From positions 18,510,273 to 18,574,272 of the forward strand of contig JBBMOA010000014.1 of assembly GCA_037954235.1 (NCBI GenBank): 64,000 nucleotides of DNA, in the 5' to 3' direction. The stretch is from Aulostomus chinensis (Eukaryota; Chordata; Actinopteri; Syngnathiformes; Aulostomidae). Below the pieces are notes generated by a model that was not told the DNA's origin, ran no database searches, and saw nothing but the letters and a program-made list of their open reading frames with translations. Below are positions 1 through 17,811 of the stretch, one piece after another; the first letter of the stretch is position 1, and every line of letters starts with the position of its first letter. The position numbers and the translations under genes are program-made.

Positions 1-791
1 TTATATTTTGCATTTCAGGTATGAAACAAATTTATGTATTGAGGTCATGAGCCCCCCCTTCCCTTGCAGAAATATCCAGCCATGTACAGTATATTTAGTT
101 TGAAGCTGATGTGAAGGCTTAGAAGAACAACCGCCCAGAAATGTCCGTTTACAAACTCAGAGGTATTGTCCCGTATAATCCATGTCTTCCATGCTGTGGT
201 TTTTTGATTTACCTTTGATACAGCTGGATGTGGAGATCACCAGATGATGCACTTGAGAGTGTGTAAATGGCATTTCATGAACTTTTGTTGTTGTTTTGTT
301 GCTGTAGCTGTTATTAGCTGTCACTTGCAATTAGCTTCAAGCTAAATATACATATCTGGCTCTTCTACATTCTAGAGTCACCAATACGAATTTAAAAAAT
401 GTGTTCCTGAGCCCCAGCCAACCATTTGTGAGAACTTGAAATACAAAATACACTTGCTGAAAGTATTCCTTTCAACGCGGGCTGATCCCTGGCTTATAAA
501 CATTTTCTTTTTATTGTCCTCCACTAAAATCCTCCACATGTGATCTGGTTCTATATAAACTGTGCATCTCATCAGTGGTAAATACAACTGGTGTAACGGG
601 TTTTGTGCCTTTCGAGTCACTGCAGTGTTTTAACTTGTGTATCAAAAAGATCACTCCAGAATGAGTGTATTCAAGGCATCTACATGACTTCAAGCAGGTC
701 TTACATTTCATGCATGCCCCCTACTCAGCTCAGCAGTTACTGAGGTGGAACCAAAGAAGAAGGAGAGCAGCCACATGCACGTAAGCCCCAC
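1..791 (-). other. 3' flank and probable 3' UTR of mpnd
   Basis: Nothing in this stretch encodes a recognisable protein. It lies directly downstream of the mpnd stop codon on the minus strand and is probably its 3' untranslated region plus intergenic DNA. A minus-strand AATAAA (plus-strand TTTATT at 510-515) sits about 280 bases past the stop and is a candidate polyadenylation signal. The short open frames here overlap each other on the same strand and match nothing I know. Confidence 0.5.
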
Positions 792-6474
<5,683 letters not shown>

Positions 6475-7388
6475 CTCTCTTAGAGCGTCGAAGCGCCTTT
6501 AAATCCAACCGGGTCCTTTGCGGGGCACTTCAGGCTGTCCGGGGTTGAGCTCCGGCCAGATTTCACACACACACACTTCGCCACACTAGCTCCGGCTATT
6601 ATTCAAAAACATAAAATGAAGGCGTCTGTGGCTCGGCAGTGTAGTTTCCTTGTTGTGTTGCTTTAATGTCAGTTCCCCTCCCCTTTCTTTCTCCCTCTCC
6701 CCGTCCTTGTCACTCTCCCTCCCGTGTTCTTCAGAGACGGCTTGGCGGAGCTGCCATGCCGGCTTCTTTGCCATTCTCATGCACATAAGCTTAAAAAAAT
6801 AAGATTCAACCGTCAAACAGTCACGTTGGGACGTGAAATACCGCGGGACTGTTCTGAAGATGAAAACAAAGTGGCGGTGAATGTCCGGGGAGACCGCCGC
6901 GTGTGTGAGGAGCAGCTGATGTAAAGTGCGGGAAGATTCATTGATCTTTGTGGGTTAGAAACACCAGTAGACCTACGCCACAGGGCTGCTTAGACGAGGA
7001 CCTGACCCCGTATTCAACACGGATACAGCGGATTTCTTGTCCACCAGACACGCCGGGATGGATGTTCCTTTTTTATCTATAACAAGAAGCACGTTTACCG
7101 GGCAGCCGCCGGCGGAGGGCAGCAAACATCCAGCAGTCAGGCTGGGGACCGACTGGCTCCGGTTGGTTCTATCCCCACCTGCTGGTGGCACTGGCTCGCT
7201 CCAACCACCGGAAGTATGGTCGAGCTGACTTTCTCAAGCAGAAACACTGAGCAACAATAAGCTGCTTGAAACAAACGTTGACGTGTGTTTGAGAAAGTTC
7301 ACTTCTGCGTCTGTGTTCCGGGTATTAGAATAAAATATTTTGATTCAAATGAGTACTAGCAGCTTGAATGGATCAACCAGTCAATGGA

Positions 7389-7403
7389 CTCTCTCTCTCT
7401 CAC

Positions 7404-7490
<87 letters not shown>
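7389..7490. repeat. Compound (CT)n(CA)n microsatellite
   Basis: A CT array with a CACTCA interruption runs to about 7454 and passes straight into an uninterrupted CA array ending near 7490. It is intergenic, upstream of armh1. Confidence 0.95.
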
Positions 7491-7493
<3 letters not shown>

Positions 7494-8192
7494 TTTTACA
7501 TGTTTCTTCCCCTTGGTGACCACACAATTATTTCCTAACGCGGTAATTTAAACAAACTACTCGTGTCACCAAAAATGGCGAATAATAAGTTAATATGGTC
7601 AGGAAAAAATAGTTCACGTGTTAAATACTCAACAATTTGTAATAGTTAATTTAATACATTATAAATGTTTAAAAAAAAACTTGAAGAGCTTGCATGTCAA
7701 GTGATCATGTGACTCCAAGTCAATACCAGGTATTGCTTGGAGACTGCAGAATGGACACACCTCTTATTGCTATTTTCTGTCTCCTGGATTTTCCGGAAAT
7801 TCCGTAATTTTATTATTATTATTTTTGGCTTTTATTATTCAATAGCGTGCATGTCGAGTGTGACTCAAAAATCAACATCAGATGGTATTACAAGACTGCG
7901 CGCCTCATTTATGGCTGTTTTCTGCTTTTTTGATATATTTTTCTCCAGTAGCTTGTTACGTGACCCAGTGACGTAAAATCAATACCAGATATTTATTTAT
8001 AAATTAAGACAAACGATTTTGATGGCATTTCATTGCTACTATTCATTTATATTGTCATGTGACCCTAGAGTCTCCAAAACATTGAAGACAACCCAAGTTG
8101 TTTGTAGACCAGAAAAATAATTGACACGCACGGGTTTAGCGGTCTGAACACGCGCACAACGTATTGGTGGCTATGCCCCACGTTACTAAGCC

Positions 8193-8206
8193 GTTACTAA
8201 GCAACC
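8193..8206 (+). promoter_or_regulatory. X-box-like (RFX-type) imperfect palindrome upstream of armh1
   Basis: GTTACTAAGCAACC fits the RFX X-box layout of two inverted half-sites separated by two bases. The same first half-site, GTTACTAAG, also occurs just before it at 8182-8190. It lies about 240 bases upstream of the armh1 ATG. RFX factors are known to drive ciliary genes; that this one works is inference. Confidence 0.4.
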
Positions 8207-8443
8207 ACCATCAACAAGTAAGCTTGTAGGGTGCACCAGAGAGAGGAGTTCGGCAGCAAACTATGATTCTAGAACTGTAATTGTGGACTTTGACTTTATC
8301 AACGATGAGATCGGAGGTAACATCGTAGCATAAAACAATACATCTGAGAAAGTCCCCTCAGGAACCGTCACGGGTTAGACTCTTTATCGCCAGCCACACT
8401 TGGATTCAGCGATACTGTTGCGTCAGATAGGGAAGATATAAAG

Positions 8444-11279
8444 ATGTCCACTCGTGAAGAACCGCTTGACATCGGTAAAGTCCTTGGTTTTCTTCGAGAG
8501 TGGGACCGCGGTGATAGGACAGTGCGCAGCCGCATTCTGAGGAATTTTGTGGCGCAGAACACGGGGAAGACTTTCTATGAGCTGGAGCAGCGGTTTGCGT
8601 ACATCTCCAGCCTCTTCCTGGCTCGACTCACCACGTGGATGAAACTCACGTATCCTTCCTTCCATCTTCAGTCTCCATGAAACTTAATAGTCCAAGTGCA
8701 ACTACTGATTAACTAGACTGACATAAACTAAACTAAAACAAAACAAAACATGTTTGACAGGTTTTGAAAAATAAAGAAATAAACAAACACGTAAATATGA
8801 TACCATACATCAATATTGTTTATTCACATAAAACTTTGCATGCTTTGAAGTTCCTCAGCTCTGAAATGACCACTATCAGCTGAACCATTCCAAACCATTC
8901 CATTTGTCCCTCCTTCCATTTTCTATACTGCTTATACGTTGAGGGTTGCTGACATTGGGCGAGAGGCGGCGTTCCCCCTGGACGGGTCATCAGTCCATCG
9001 CAGGACCATCAGGAGCAATTAGGGGCTCAGTACCTTGCTCAAGGATACTTCAACATGGTTTGGGGGGGGGGGGGGGTAAATCCAGCGACCCTTCGGTTGC
9101 TAGACGACCACGCTACTTCCGAGCCATGCTGCCCCAGCTGAACAATTCCTTCACTGAATCCTCAGATACATGTTTGGGACATGCTTGGAACTCCAGCTGA
9201 AAGCCATTGGAATATACCTTTCTGCATCAAGCCAGTATGTGAGATAAAATAATACCTTGTGATCTATAAAGTACTGGAATATATCTCTTAGCATCTGAAA
9301 TTCTCCACAGTGATCAGTACCTCTTGGAGTTTGTGGCGGATGGAGGAGTTCTCACTGTCCTGGACATCCTGAACCATCCTCGGAGCAAAGAGGAAGAAGA
9401 TGCTGAAGCCCTCCGTCTTCTTCTCACTGTTTCAAACGCTGGACGCAGGTTCAAAGAGATAATCTGTGAAAGTCAAGGTAAATCTGACGTATGTTAGTGT
9501 GCATTTGATTAAGTATTTGGATGAAACCAAGCTTATCTCTCCATTTTTTTGTATCAATTTAGGTGTAAAAGTCATAGCCGGGTGTCTGGCCAACTCAAAC
9601 TCAGAAGAAACCCAAGAAACAGCTTGGGCCATGCTGGAGTCTTTGTCTCATGGAAACCCCAAATATCAGGATCAAATGTATAAAAGTCTGATCACCCTTT
9701 TGACTTGTGCACCTCTTAGGACCCAGCCGCTGGTCATACACACCTTACACACTGTCCAGGTAAGGCTTGCATACAATATTTTCATAACTGTCTGAGAAGG
9801 CACGTTCAATTTTAGACACTGAAAAGACACGAAGAAGATGCCTAGAAGAGCATATTTCTCATATATATGACATTTCTCTCATTGCTCCACCCAACAGATC
9901 AAAATGAAGACAGCCCATCATGATATTGTAGAACCTCTGCTGACAATGCTAAGGTCCCTGCACCTGGAGGTTCAAAATGAAGGTGAAATCCCGGAATGGG
10001 CTGAAGAATTGCATTCTTCATGTGTGTTTTGTAGCTTGATTGTATTTTCCCACCCAGTCCAACATTCTTTACTCTGTGTGCATCTTTCTGGCAGTTAGTA
10101 ATCTGATTTTAGACCTAAGGCATTATGACGTGCGGCCAGCTCTCCTCAGTGGCCTGGTGGCTCTGCTGAAGCCTGATGTGGAGGAAGTACAGCAGCCCCG
10201 CAGTATGGAAGGTGACGTTTCCAACTTCGTGTCTGATGTGTTAAAAAATTATTGCAACAACAAAACAAATAGTAGCCTAGAACAGTTGCCACAAACTATT
10301 GGCTTCGAGCATTTGAATGAACCAATCTTTTATTGCAATAACAACATGCCCTCTTGTGTAAAATCTTATCAGAGGCTGCGATGATGATGGGATCCCTGCC
10401 TGTGTTTGTGCAACAAGCTGCTGCGGCAAAAACGATACGGTATGATTGGTATTACATAGATGCATTCTAATACCGCATTTGTTACACAATAGGAGCTGTC
10501 AGACCCATATACCGGTATACAACTCAAATTCTGCTCATGTTTGTTTGCTGAAACTGTTGAAGTTTGTTGTCCGAGGAAAGTCAAGAGGTTTCTCGTGAGT
10601 TTGTCCCTCTCGGGGTGATCCAACATCTCCTGTGCGCGATGGGCAACAAAGAACACATTGATGCTCAAATGCAAGCTAGTCTGGCCTTGAAGGTACAAGT
10701 ACACTCCTGAGTCTCCTGCCATACATGGTGTATACATCTATGTACTGTACATATGCATACACTATACAAGGATTTTTCATTGTGCCAAAGTCAAGGCACA
10801 TATTTAATGTGTTTTGAGAAGCTGCACACAGTAAAAAACGGGATTGTCACTGTTTCAAACATGCTTTATCAGTTAAACACCCACAATCATACATAAGTAA
10901 AAACAATGTGCATCTTTATGTGTGTCCAGCACTTTGTCCTCTCATTCCCAGTTATTAAGGACCCTGTGCAGAGAGTCATGGGTGCCTCACTGTTTGAAGT
11001 CCTCATGGTAAGATGTACCACTGTGCTGCTCAGTGCAGATGCTGCTGATGGCCAGCTCTCACTAATCAATTGACTTTCCTTCTACAGAGCAAAGCTGAGA
11101 CTCTGTACGTGCACATGGATGAAACACAAGCAGAAATTCTGCTGTTAAATGAGGTCAAAATCATTGAGGGTAATGCTTTTTAAAAGGATGTTCAAATATT
11201 TTTGTCCTGTTACCTTCGTGAGTGAGAATAAATCTATCTTTTCATTTCAGTCTGGGATTGTAATGACTCCGAAGGCTGA
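8444..11279 (+). CDS. armh1: armh1: armadillo-like helical domain-containing protein 1
   Basis: Eleven coding exons join in phase: 8444-8649, 9166-9234, 9311-9477, 9563-9759, 9898-9982, 10095-10211, 10373-10439, 10563-10692, 10930-11007, 11088-11169 and 11251-11279 (stop TGA 11277-11279). The product is about 408 residues, close to vertebrate ARMH1 (human C1orf228, about 440). It is made of leucine-rich alpha-helical repeats of armadillo type, with family-like stretches LARLTTWMKLTY, ICESQGVKVIAG, SEETQETAWAMLESL, HGNPKYQDQ and VQQAAAAK. No catalytic motif, signal peptide or membrane segment is visible; the molecular role of ARMH1 is poorly known. The start was chosen because ISSLFLARLTTW follows in the same exon and ATG is preceded by AAG. 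The exon at 10563 uses an acceptor (TTGAAG) without a strong pyrimidine run but is required to keep phase. Its neighbour mutyh is also close to ARMH1 in human 1p34. Confidence 0.87.
8912..9137 (-). mobile_element. tRNA-derived SINE (minus orientation) in armh1 intron 1
   Basis: On the minus strand the element starts near 9137 with GGGGCAGCATGGCTC and a region resembling tRNA boxes A and B (near GGGTCGCTGGATT). It continues through a body shared with many fish loci (GAGCAATTAGGGGCTCAG, GGGCGAGAGGCGG on the plus strand). A 17-base G run lies inside it at 9060-9076. It ends about 28 bases before armh1 exon 2, which starts at 9166. The family name was not assigned. Confidence 0.6.
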
Positions 11280-11639
11280 CCTGAAGAGTTAATGATTCTG
11301 ATGATGAAGATGAAGAAGCAAAAGCAAACAGTGGGAATATGTGTGTTTTATAAGTTAAACAAAATTAAAACCAAGGCCTTAACTTGTTATGATTTCTGAC
11401 ATTATGACTGAAAAATATTTTCAGATTTCAAGTGTGTTATAAACTTTTGATACTGATTTACACATTTTGTTTGCAAAAAGGCACTTTTTTAACTACAACA
11501 TCATACAGTATGGCTGTGAACTGAATCCAAAAAAATAAAAACAAAAGAAATTAAAAAGAAGAAATTTTTGGTTTTGGCTGATTTCAGATATGCGTTGTTT
11601 CGATAGAGAATATACTTGTACCAGGGAGTGTATGGAAGC

Positions 11640-12002
11640 ATTCTATCCATTTTCTTCCGCTTATGCTGTTAAGGGTTGTGGGGGGGCTGGAGCCTATCCC
11701 AGAGGTTTTCGAGCGAGAGGCGGGGTTCACCCTGGATGGGTCCAGTCCATTGCAGGGACAACACATAGACACAAACAACCATGCGCACTCACAGTCACAC
11801 CTACAGTCAATTTAGAGTATCAATCAGCCTCGTCCCCTCTTGATGTCTTTGGACTGTGGGAGGAAGCTGGAGTACCAGAGAGAACCCACACAGGAACAGG
11901 GAGAACATGCAGACTAACACAGGAAGATCCCGTGCCCGAGCCGGAACTCGAACCCCCAGCCTTCTTGCGATGAGGCGACAGTGCTGACCACTGCAGCACC
12001 AA
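11640..12002 (-). mobile_element. tRNA-derived SINE of the V-SINE/DANA-like type, minus strand
   Basis: Read on the minus strand from about 12002, it has a tRNA-like head with box A-like TGGTGCTGCAGTGG and box B-like GGTTCGAGTTC, preceded by the typical 'cagtggtcagcactgtcgcctca'-type text. The body contains CCCACAGTCCAAAGACATC, which is common in fish SINEs. It is about 360 bases and ends near 11640. The short open frames read across it are not genes. Confidence 0.75.
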
Positions 12003-12149
12003 AATATTGTGATAATGTCCAAAAAAAAAAAGGTTAATACGTTTACACACTTTGAAATACACACTTTTCATCATTATTTATTTTTTATCAGGAAATGAAG
12101 AACAATACGATCTACACATCCAAATCCGGCGCAATTTACATGAAAACTC

Positions 12150-12189
12150 CACTCGATATCGAGTGACGCTTCTGCCGGAAATGACGTAA
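12150..12189. promoter_or_regulatory. mutyh proximal promoter motifs: palindrome plus ETS/CRE-like site
   Basis: 12150-12165 is a perfect 16-base palindrome, CACTCGATATCGAGTG. Ten bases further, CCGGAA (12175-12180, ETS-like) directly adjoins ATGACGTAA (12181-12189, CRE/ATF-like). Together they lie about 160-200 bases before the mutyh ATG. Motif names come from known consensus sites; their function here is inferred. Confidence 0.4.
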
Positions 12190-12349
12190 AAAGACGCCTG
12201 TCTTTGCTTACAGTCGATTGGACTTGCAGCAAGTGGGCGTTTCTTCTTAAGGCGCGAGCGAAATGAACCCGTGAGGTAAACAACAGTGGTCCGTAGTCGG
12301 AGAGAAGTCCTTAAAGATCGCTCTAAAAGGCCATCCCTCGATATTCGGT

Positions 12350-13047
12350 ATGAGCAGGTTACGTTCAGCGATGAATAAAGGCAGGGAAGCCGGACTGGAA
12401 GTGGTGGAGACGGCCCGACTAAAGCGGAAGAGGTCAAAAACAAGCGTTAAAGACGGTAATGTACATGTTAAAAGTTAGGTTACGTGTTAGTGGAACGATT
12501 GCTGGACACTTCAGCAACAGTTGACTCCTAAACACTGAATATGCGCAACTATTTTATTGAAACCAGGTCAAAGGACGAGAGACTGGACTATGTAGGCGTT
12601 ATCATATTTTCATCTGCGATTGATATATGATCAATAAAGCTGCTGGGGAGTAAAGGCCTGTTATAAGTGTCCTTCCGTTCATGCTAAATTCTTCTGTCAT
12701 TCAAGAGACCTACTGGCTAAAATAGCTCGTCTACAGCAACAGGCCCTATGGACAAAAAATGATAATAGACAATAGAATAGCTTCTATCATCCAAGTACTG
12801 CACAGCCCCGGATTGCTCGTTTTGCAGGGCCAGGGACTTCCTGAACACAATTGTTTTGTGTTCTGCAGTAACTTTTAAAACGTGTAATCACATCAAGCCA
12901 TGTTGGAGTAGGATCATTTGTGTTTGTGGTGCCCAGACCACGAACTTAATGAGTGAATGAAAACCTTTACTGACGCATTGGGAATTTGATTTGCATGAAG
13001 TGAATCAGTATCAAAAAGTCACAATTCATGACATTGACTTTTGGTTT

Positions 13048-13095
<48 letters not shown>

Positions 13096-16000
13096 ATCTG
13101 GGGGTACGCACAAGTCATAGTGATATCTTGTTTCATCTTTATATGATTATTATAAAAGGAGACGAACACTGTTCTTTCATTCAAAAAACATTTCGTGCTT
13201 TCCATAAATGTCAGGGGAATCCGTATTTTTAAATATTTGTGAATGAGAATGGTGTTTTGGATCCTTCAGAGGAGACGGTAAATGCCACCCTGCCATCTAT
13301 GTACCACTCCTTCAATGATCCTGCTGATGTCGGTGTGCTGAGGAGACAGCTGCTGACCTGGTACGACCAGGAGAGGAGAGAGCTGCCCTGGAGGACTCTG
13401 GTAAACAATCAGAAAACGTCAAACTCTAATTAGAAACACAAGTATTTTTGAGCCCATGAGTGACCAGTTCAGATACCCAGATGTCTTCACCAATATAATA
13501 TTTTGTTATTTTACAATAGACAAAATACCATAGAACACACAAAGATTGTGCAATGTATATATGATGCAATAATTTCTATACATAAACAGTTGTTTCTGAA
13601 TTTGGCTTCTCAGGTAGGGTGACACTATTGTCTGTGCCAAATGTTCGTATAAAGTTCTTATTCAAATAGTCTTATCATTCATCAGCACAAATTACTTTTC
13701 TATCCAAGATGTGTGGCTGATATATGATTCAAAATATTTATAATAATAATTGTTATGGTCTCCCTGTCAGGCTATGACAGAGCAAGACATCAACATCCGG
13801 ACGTATGCAGGTAAGATGTACTCCTCATGTATTGATATACGTAACTGTCTTTTAATAAGAATTTTATTTTCATGTTTTTTAAAAATTTGATATCATTAAA
13901 TAACTATATTTAATGTCTTCTAAGTGTGGGTTTCAGAAATCATGCTGCAGCAGACCCAAGTAGCCACAGTCATCAACTACTACAACAAATGGATGAAGGT
14001 CCTTTTAACTCAGTGTGTTCTAAGTTCTAGTGATTTCAGTGGAGAACCATGTTAATATCTGTTTGTGTTTCAGCGGTGGCCCACGGTGCACGATCTCGCT
14101 GCTGCGACGTTAGAGGTGATTATTGAAGGCAGTGACTGAATATCCTGATGATTGTGAAGGAGAAATATTCCTTCAAAGAAAAGTGATCTCTGCCCTTTAT
14201 TCTATCTGTGGAGTGCAGCTAACTTTGATAAGATTCATGTAAACATGCTCGGTTGTGATGGGGACAGTTTAGTATCTCTTGTCTCTTGTCATATACACAA
14301 TAATTCACAGTGTGTTCAGTTTGACCCATATCGTTCTTAACAAAAAATGATATCCATAGCCTATGATCTACTCCCTCAGTCGGGTCATATCTCCTTATCT
14401 GGACACCAGAGGGTATAACAGTATACTACTTCTGGGATTCCTTCAGAACTGTTGTGGCTGGCACTCTGTGCAGGTCATTATACCTCCTCTAGCATCGTGC
14501 TACATGTTTGATAATAGATGCTGTACACTTTAAGACATCAAGGTCTCCCTGGTATCTCCTTCATCGTCATGACTATAAATCCGTGTGATCTGTAGGATTT
14601 CCACAACAGGGATTTAGTGTTTTCTAAATCAGTGTGCTGATTTCATTGATGAGCAGGAGGTGAATCAGATGTGGGCGGGGCTTGGCTACTACTCACGAGG
14701 AAAGCGGCTGTATGAAGGAGCTCAAAAGGTTTGTGTTGTAAAATTCTCATAAATTGAACTAAAAAGATGATTAATCTCCTCAAGTGATGAGTGATTTCTA
14801 CTCGTTAGTTCCTGATGAGGGAAGTGTTTTGTTGTGTTTTAGGTGGTGTCCCAGCTTGATGGACAGATGCCTGGCACAGTGGACAGCCTTCTCAAACAGC
14901 TGCCTGGAGTGGGACGATACACTGCTGCAGCTATTGGCTCCATAGCATTGGGCCATGTCAGTATACACAAGTATATATTTGGCCAAAGCTAACTGTTAAA
15001 GGAACATTACAACTTTTTGGAAAACATGTTTGTGTACTAGACAGAAAGATGGATTCCCTTCTGTCCTCTTAGCTGCATTAGAGATCTACAGAGGTGACTG
15101 ACTGCTAGTTAGCTTAGCACAATGAAGGATAGAAGATAGGAAGTGTTGGCATAAACTCCATAAGTTATCTGTAGAGGATAGCAAAGGAGCATATTTCCAT
15201 AAACTTGCCATATTCCCTTAAACCCATAGTGGATTGTTGGTGACTGATCTGAGATCTGCCGCCTAGGTTACTGGAGCTGTGGACGGTAATGTGATTCGGG
15301 TGCTGTGTCGCCTTAGAGCCATTGGCGCTGACAGCACTGGTCCTGCAGTAACAGAGGCACTGTGGTGAGTTAAAAATGCTAACTAATGTTGTCAAGGCAT
15401 CAGACTTTTCACTGCTGTTCATCTATGAATGTTACCTTGATACACTGTCTTGACAGCAAATTCTACGAAATTTACTGGAAGTGAATGAATGACACTTTTC
15501 ACAACTCGCACCCATCATTGTTGAATTTAGTTATGCTCCAGTTGTCTTCTCCAGGTCTTGTTTTCACTGCTTCAGTTGGGTCCCTCCAAATGTGTTTCCT
15601 TCAGCGTTTCAATCACAAAAACGTTGATTTTAGATGTCCCTCTTTTCAGATGCCAGTTTGGACTTTTCATTTATCACATGTCTAAACATGTTCATGGGTT
15701 TCATTCATTCTGGAGTGATGAATCGCAGAAATTGATGTTTTTTTTTTATGTACTTAAGGGGTCTTGCTAATACTCTGGTGGACCCTGAGAGACCGGGGGA
15801 CTTCAACCAGGCCATGATGGAGCTTGGGGCTCGAGTCTGCACCCCCAAAGGACCCGAGTGTAACAAGTGTCCCATACAATCTCACTGCCACTCATATCGT
15901 AAGGTACATATCTATATGAGCCAGTGCTGTTGATGCTAACATTAACTGAACATAGAAATTGAATGTGTGTGTGTTTGTTTAGGTTCATGTCAGACAAGAA

Positions 16001-17736
16001 AGAAACTCCAGTAAGCTCCTGGGCAAGGCTGACATGAAGACTTCAACCCTGCCTGACATCGAAGACTGCAGTAAGTAACTCCTCCTACTCGTCCTTCTCC
16101 TCCTCTCCTAGATAAAGGAGCTCTTTCAGGTTGGTGTCAAAGTTCTCAATCTACATTGTTGAGAGTTAGGGAGTCAAGTTAGTCTGGGTTTTTTGGCCCA
16201 AACATTTCCCTAAAAGGCAGCTGGTGGTCCCTGTACAAGCTGCCCGTTGAAAAACGGACAGCTGACCTCCAGTGGTGGATTGTTCACGGTGTAATAGCAA
16301 CGAATAGATTGTGAGCACACATGGATCCTGGGGTGGGAGAGGAGTGATTGTTCTGTTTTCAGAATTAAACCCTTACACATCTATTTGAGTATCCCAGATT
16401 GGAACCTTTTTTTTTATTTTATGGAGAGAGAAAAAATGTCTCAAGGACTTGGGGAGACCTTCTTATTTGAAGTGTTTATTTTTGGCCCCAAATAATCAGC
16501 AAAGGTAAGTCTTTATGTTGTACATTGTTGTGCACTGTTGTGCTTTTTATTCTGGTCCTGCCAAGTTGGCTATCTGGCTGATGCGCAAGAGCAGGTGAAG
16601 ACAGTGCTGTAGTTTTGTCTGTCAGTAGATTAATAACGGACTTTAAAAACCTCTCCTCTCCTCTCCTCTCCTCTCCTCTCCTCTCCTCTCCTCTCCTCTC
16701 CTCTCCTCTCCTCTCCTGATATTTTTTTCTCCGTCGTCTCTCCTTCAGTGAACAGTGGAACCTGTCCATTGTGTCCGACTGAGCCCTGGGACGATGAGTT
16801 GGGTGTTCAGAACTTCCCCAGAAAGCCAGCGAAGAAGCCGCCACGAGTGGAGCGAACTCTGACCTGTGTGGTGATCCGACGTGGAGAGGAGGGAGAGGAT
16901 TTGCTCCTGCTCACACAGAGACCCAACAAAGGTCTGAGCCTGCTGGTTGTACTTAGTTTCAGTGAGGGTTTTAAACAGTAAACTAGATTGGATTCAAGAT
17001 TATGGATTTGTTTGATGACACATATGCAGCACCCATGTTTTTCTGTTTGAATAAGTTCATGTGGCATTTTGAATTTCTTTTTACTCTGAATATTAAAAAC
17101 AATGTAGAAATGAGTCAACAAATGCAAATGTAATTCACTGCACCACCATCTCTCCTACAACAGGAAATTCATTTAAAACAAGAAGGCAATAAATTTGATT
17201 ATAAAAACCTAATTATTTGAAAATTAACTTACCACATTAGCCAAATGATTTCTTCTTGTCTTCAACAGGATGATCTTCCCAGACTCCTTTGTTTCTCTAT
17301 TTTACTTTTAATGAAGGAGAAATTACAAACAAAATCGCTATTTTTCTAGGGTTGCTGGCAGGTTTGTGGGAGTTTCCTAGTCTGCTAGAGGAGGAGTCAA
17401 AGGGGAACCACAAGGGGGCTCTGTGTGCTGAGATAAGCAAGATACTGGGGACCCGTTTGAGTGACAGCCCCATCCACTATGTCGGAGATGTAAGCATGAC
17501 ATGCACCTTTCTGTATGCCTCTGAACCTGTCCTGGAACAGCGCAGCAACCTTCTGACGGTCCTGATTGCCTGTCACAGGTGGTTCACATCTTCTCCCACA
17601 TCCACCAGACATACGTGGTTTATAGTTTAAGTTTGAAGGACGGTGACGCCCAAACACAGGCTGAAAATGCTCAGTGGCTCACCAGACCAGCTCTCCAGGA
17701 AGCTGCTGTGTCTACAGGGGTGAAAAAGGTTTGTTC

Positions 17737-17811
<75 letters not shown>

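Larger units (their letters stand above)
6475..8443. other. Intergenic region between divergent mpnd and armh1
   Basis: mpnd is read leftward and armh1 rightward from here, so both promoters should lie in this stretch. About 6480-7250 is richer in G+C and CpG than its surroundings and is the likely mpnd promoter and 5' UTR. 7389-7490 is a microsatellite. 7500-8160 is AT-rich with no gene seen. An X-box-like element lies at 8193-8206, near armh1. Short open frames at 7037-7228 and 6973-7191 cover the same CpG-rich DNA on opposite strands and match no family I know. Confidence 0.55.
11280..12349. other. armh1-mutyh intergenic region
   Basis: It contains the armh1 3' UTR, with an AATAAA at 11534-11539 about 255 bases past the stop, then a near full-length SINE (11640-12002), and then the mutyh promoter and 5' UTR. 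No other gene is visible. Confidence 0.7.

Noticed and set aside
11590..12443. Several overlapping open frames upstream of mutyh
   Set aside because: They translate a SINE and the mutyh promoter region; none matches a protein family.
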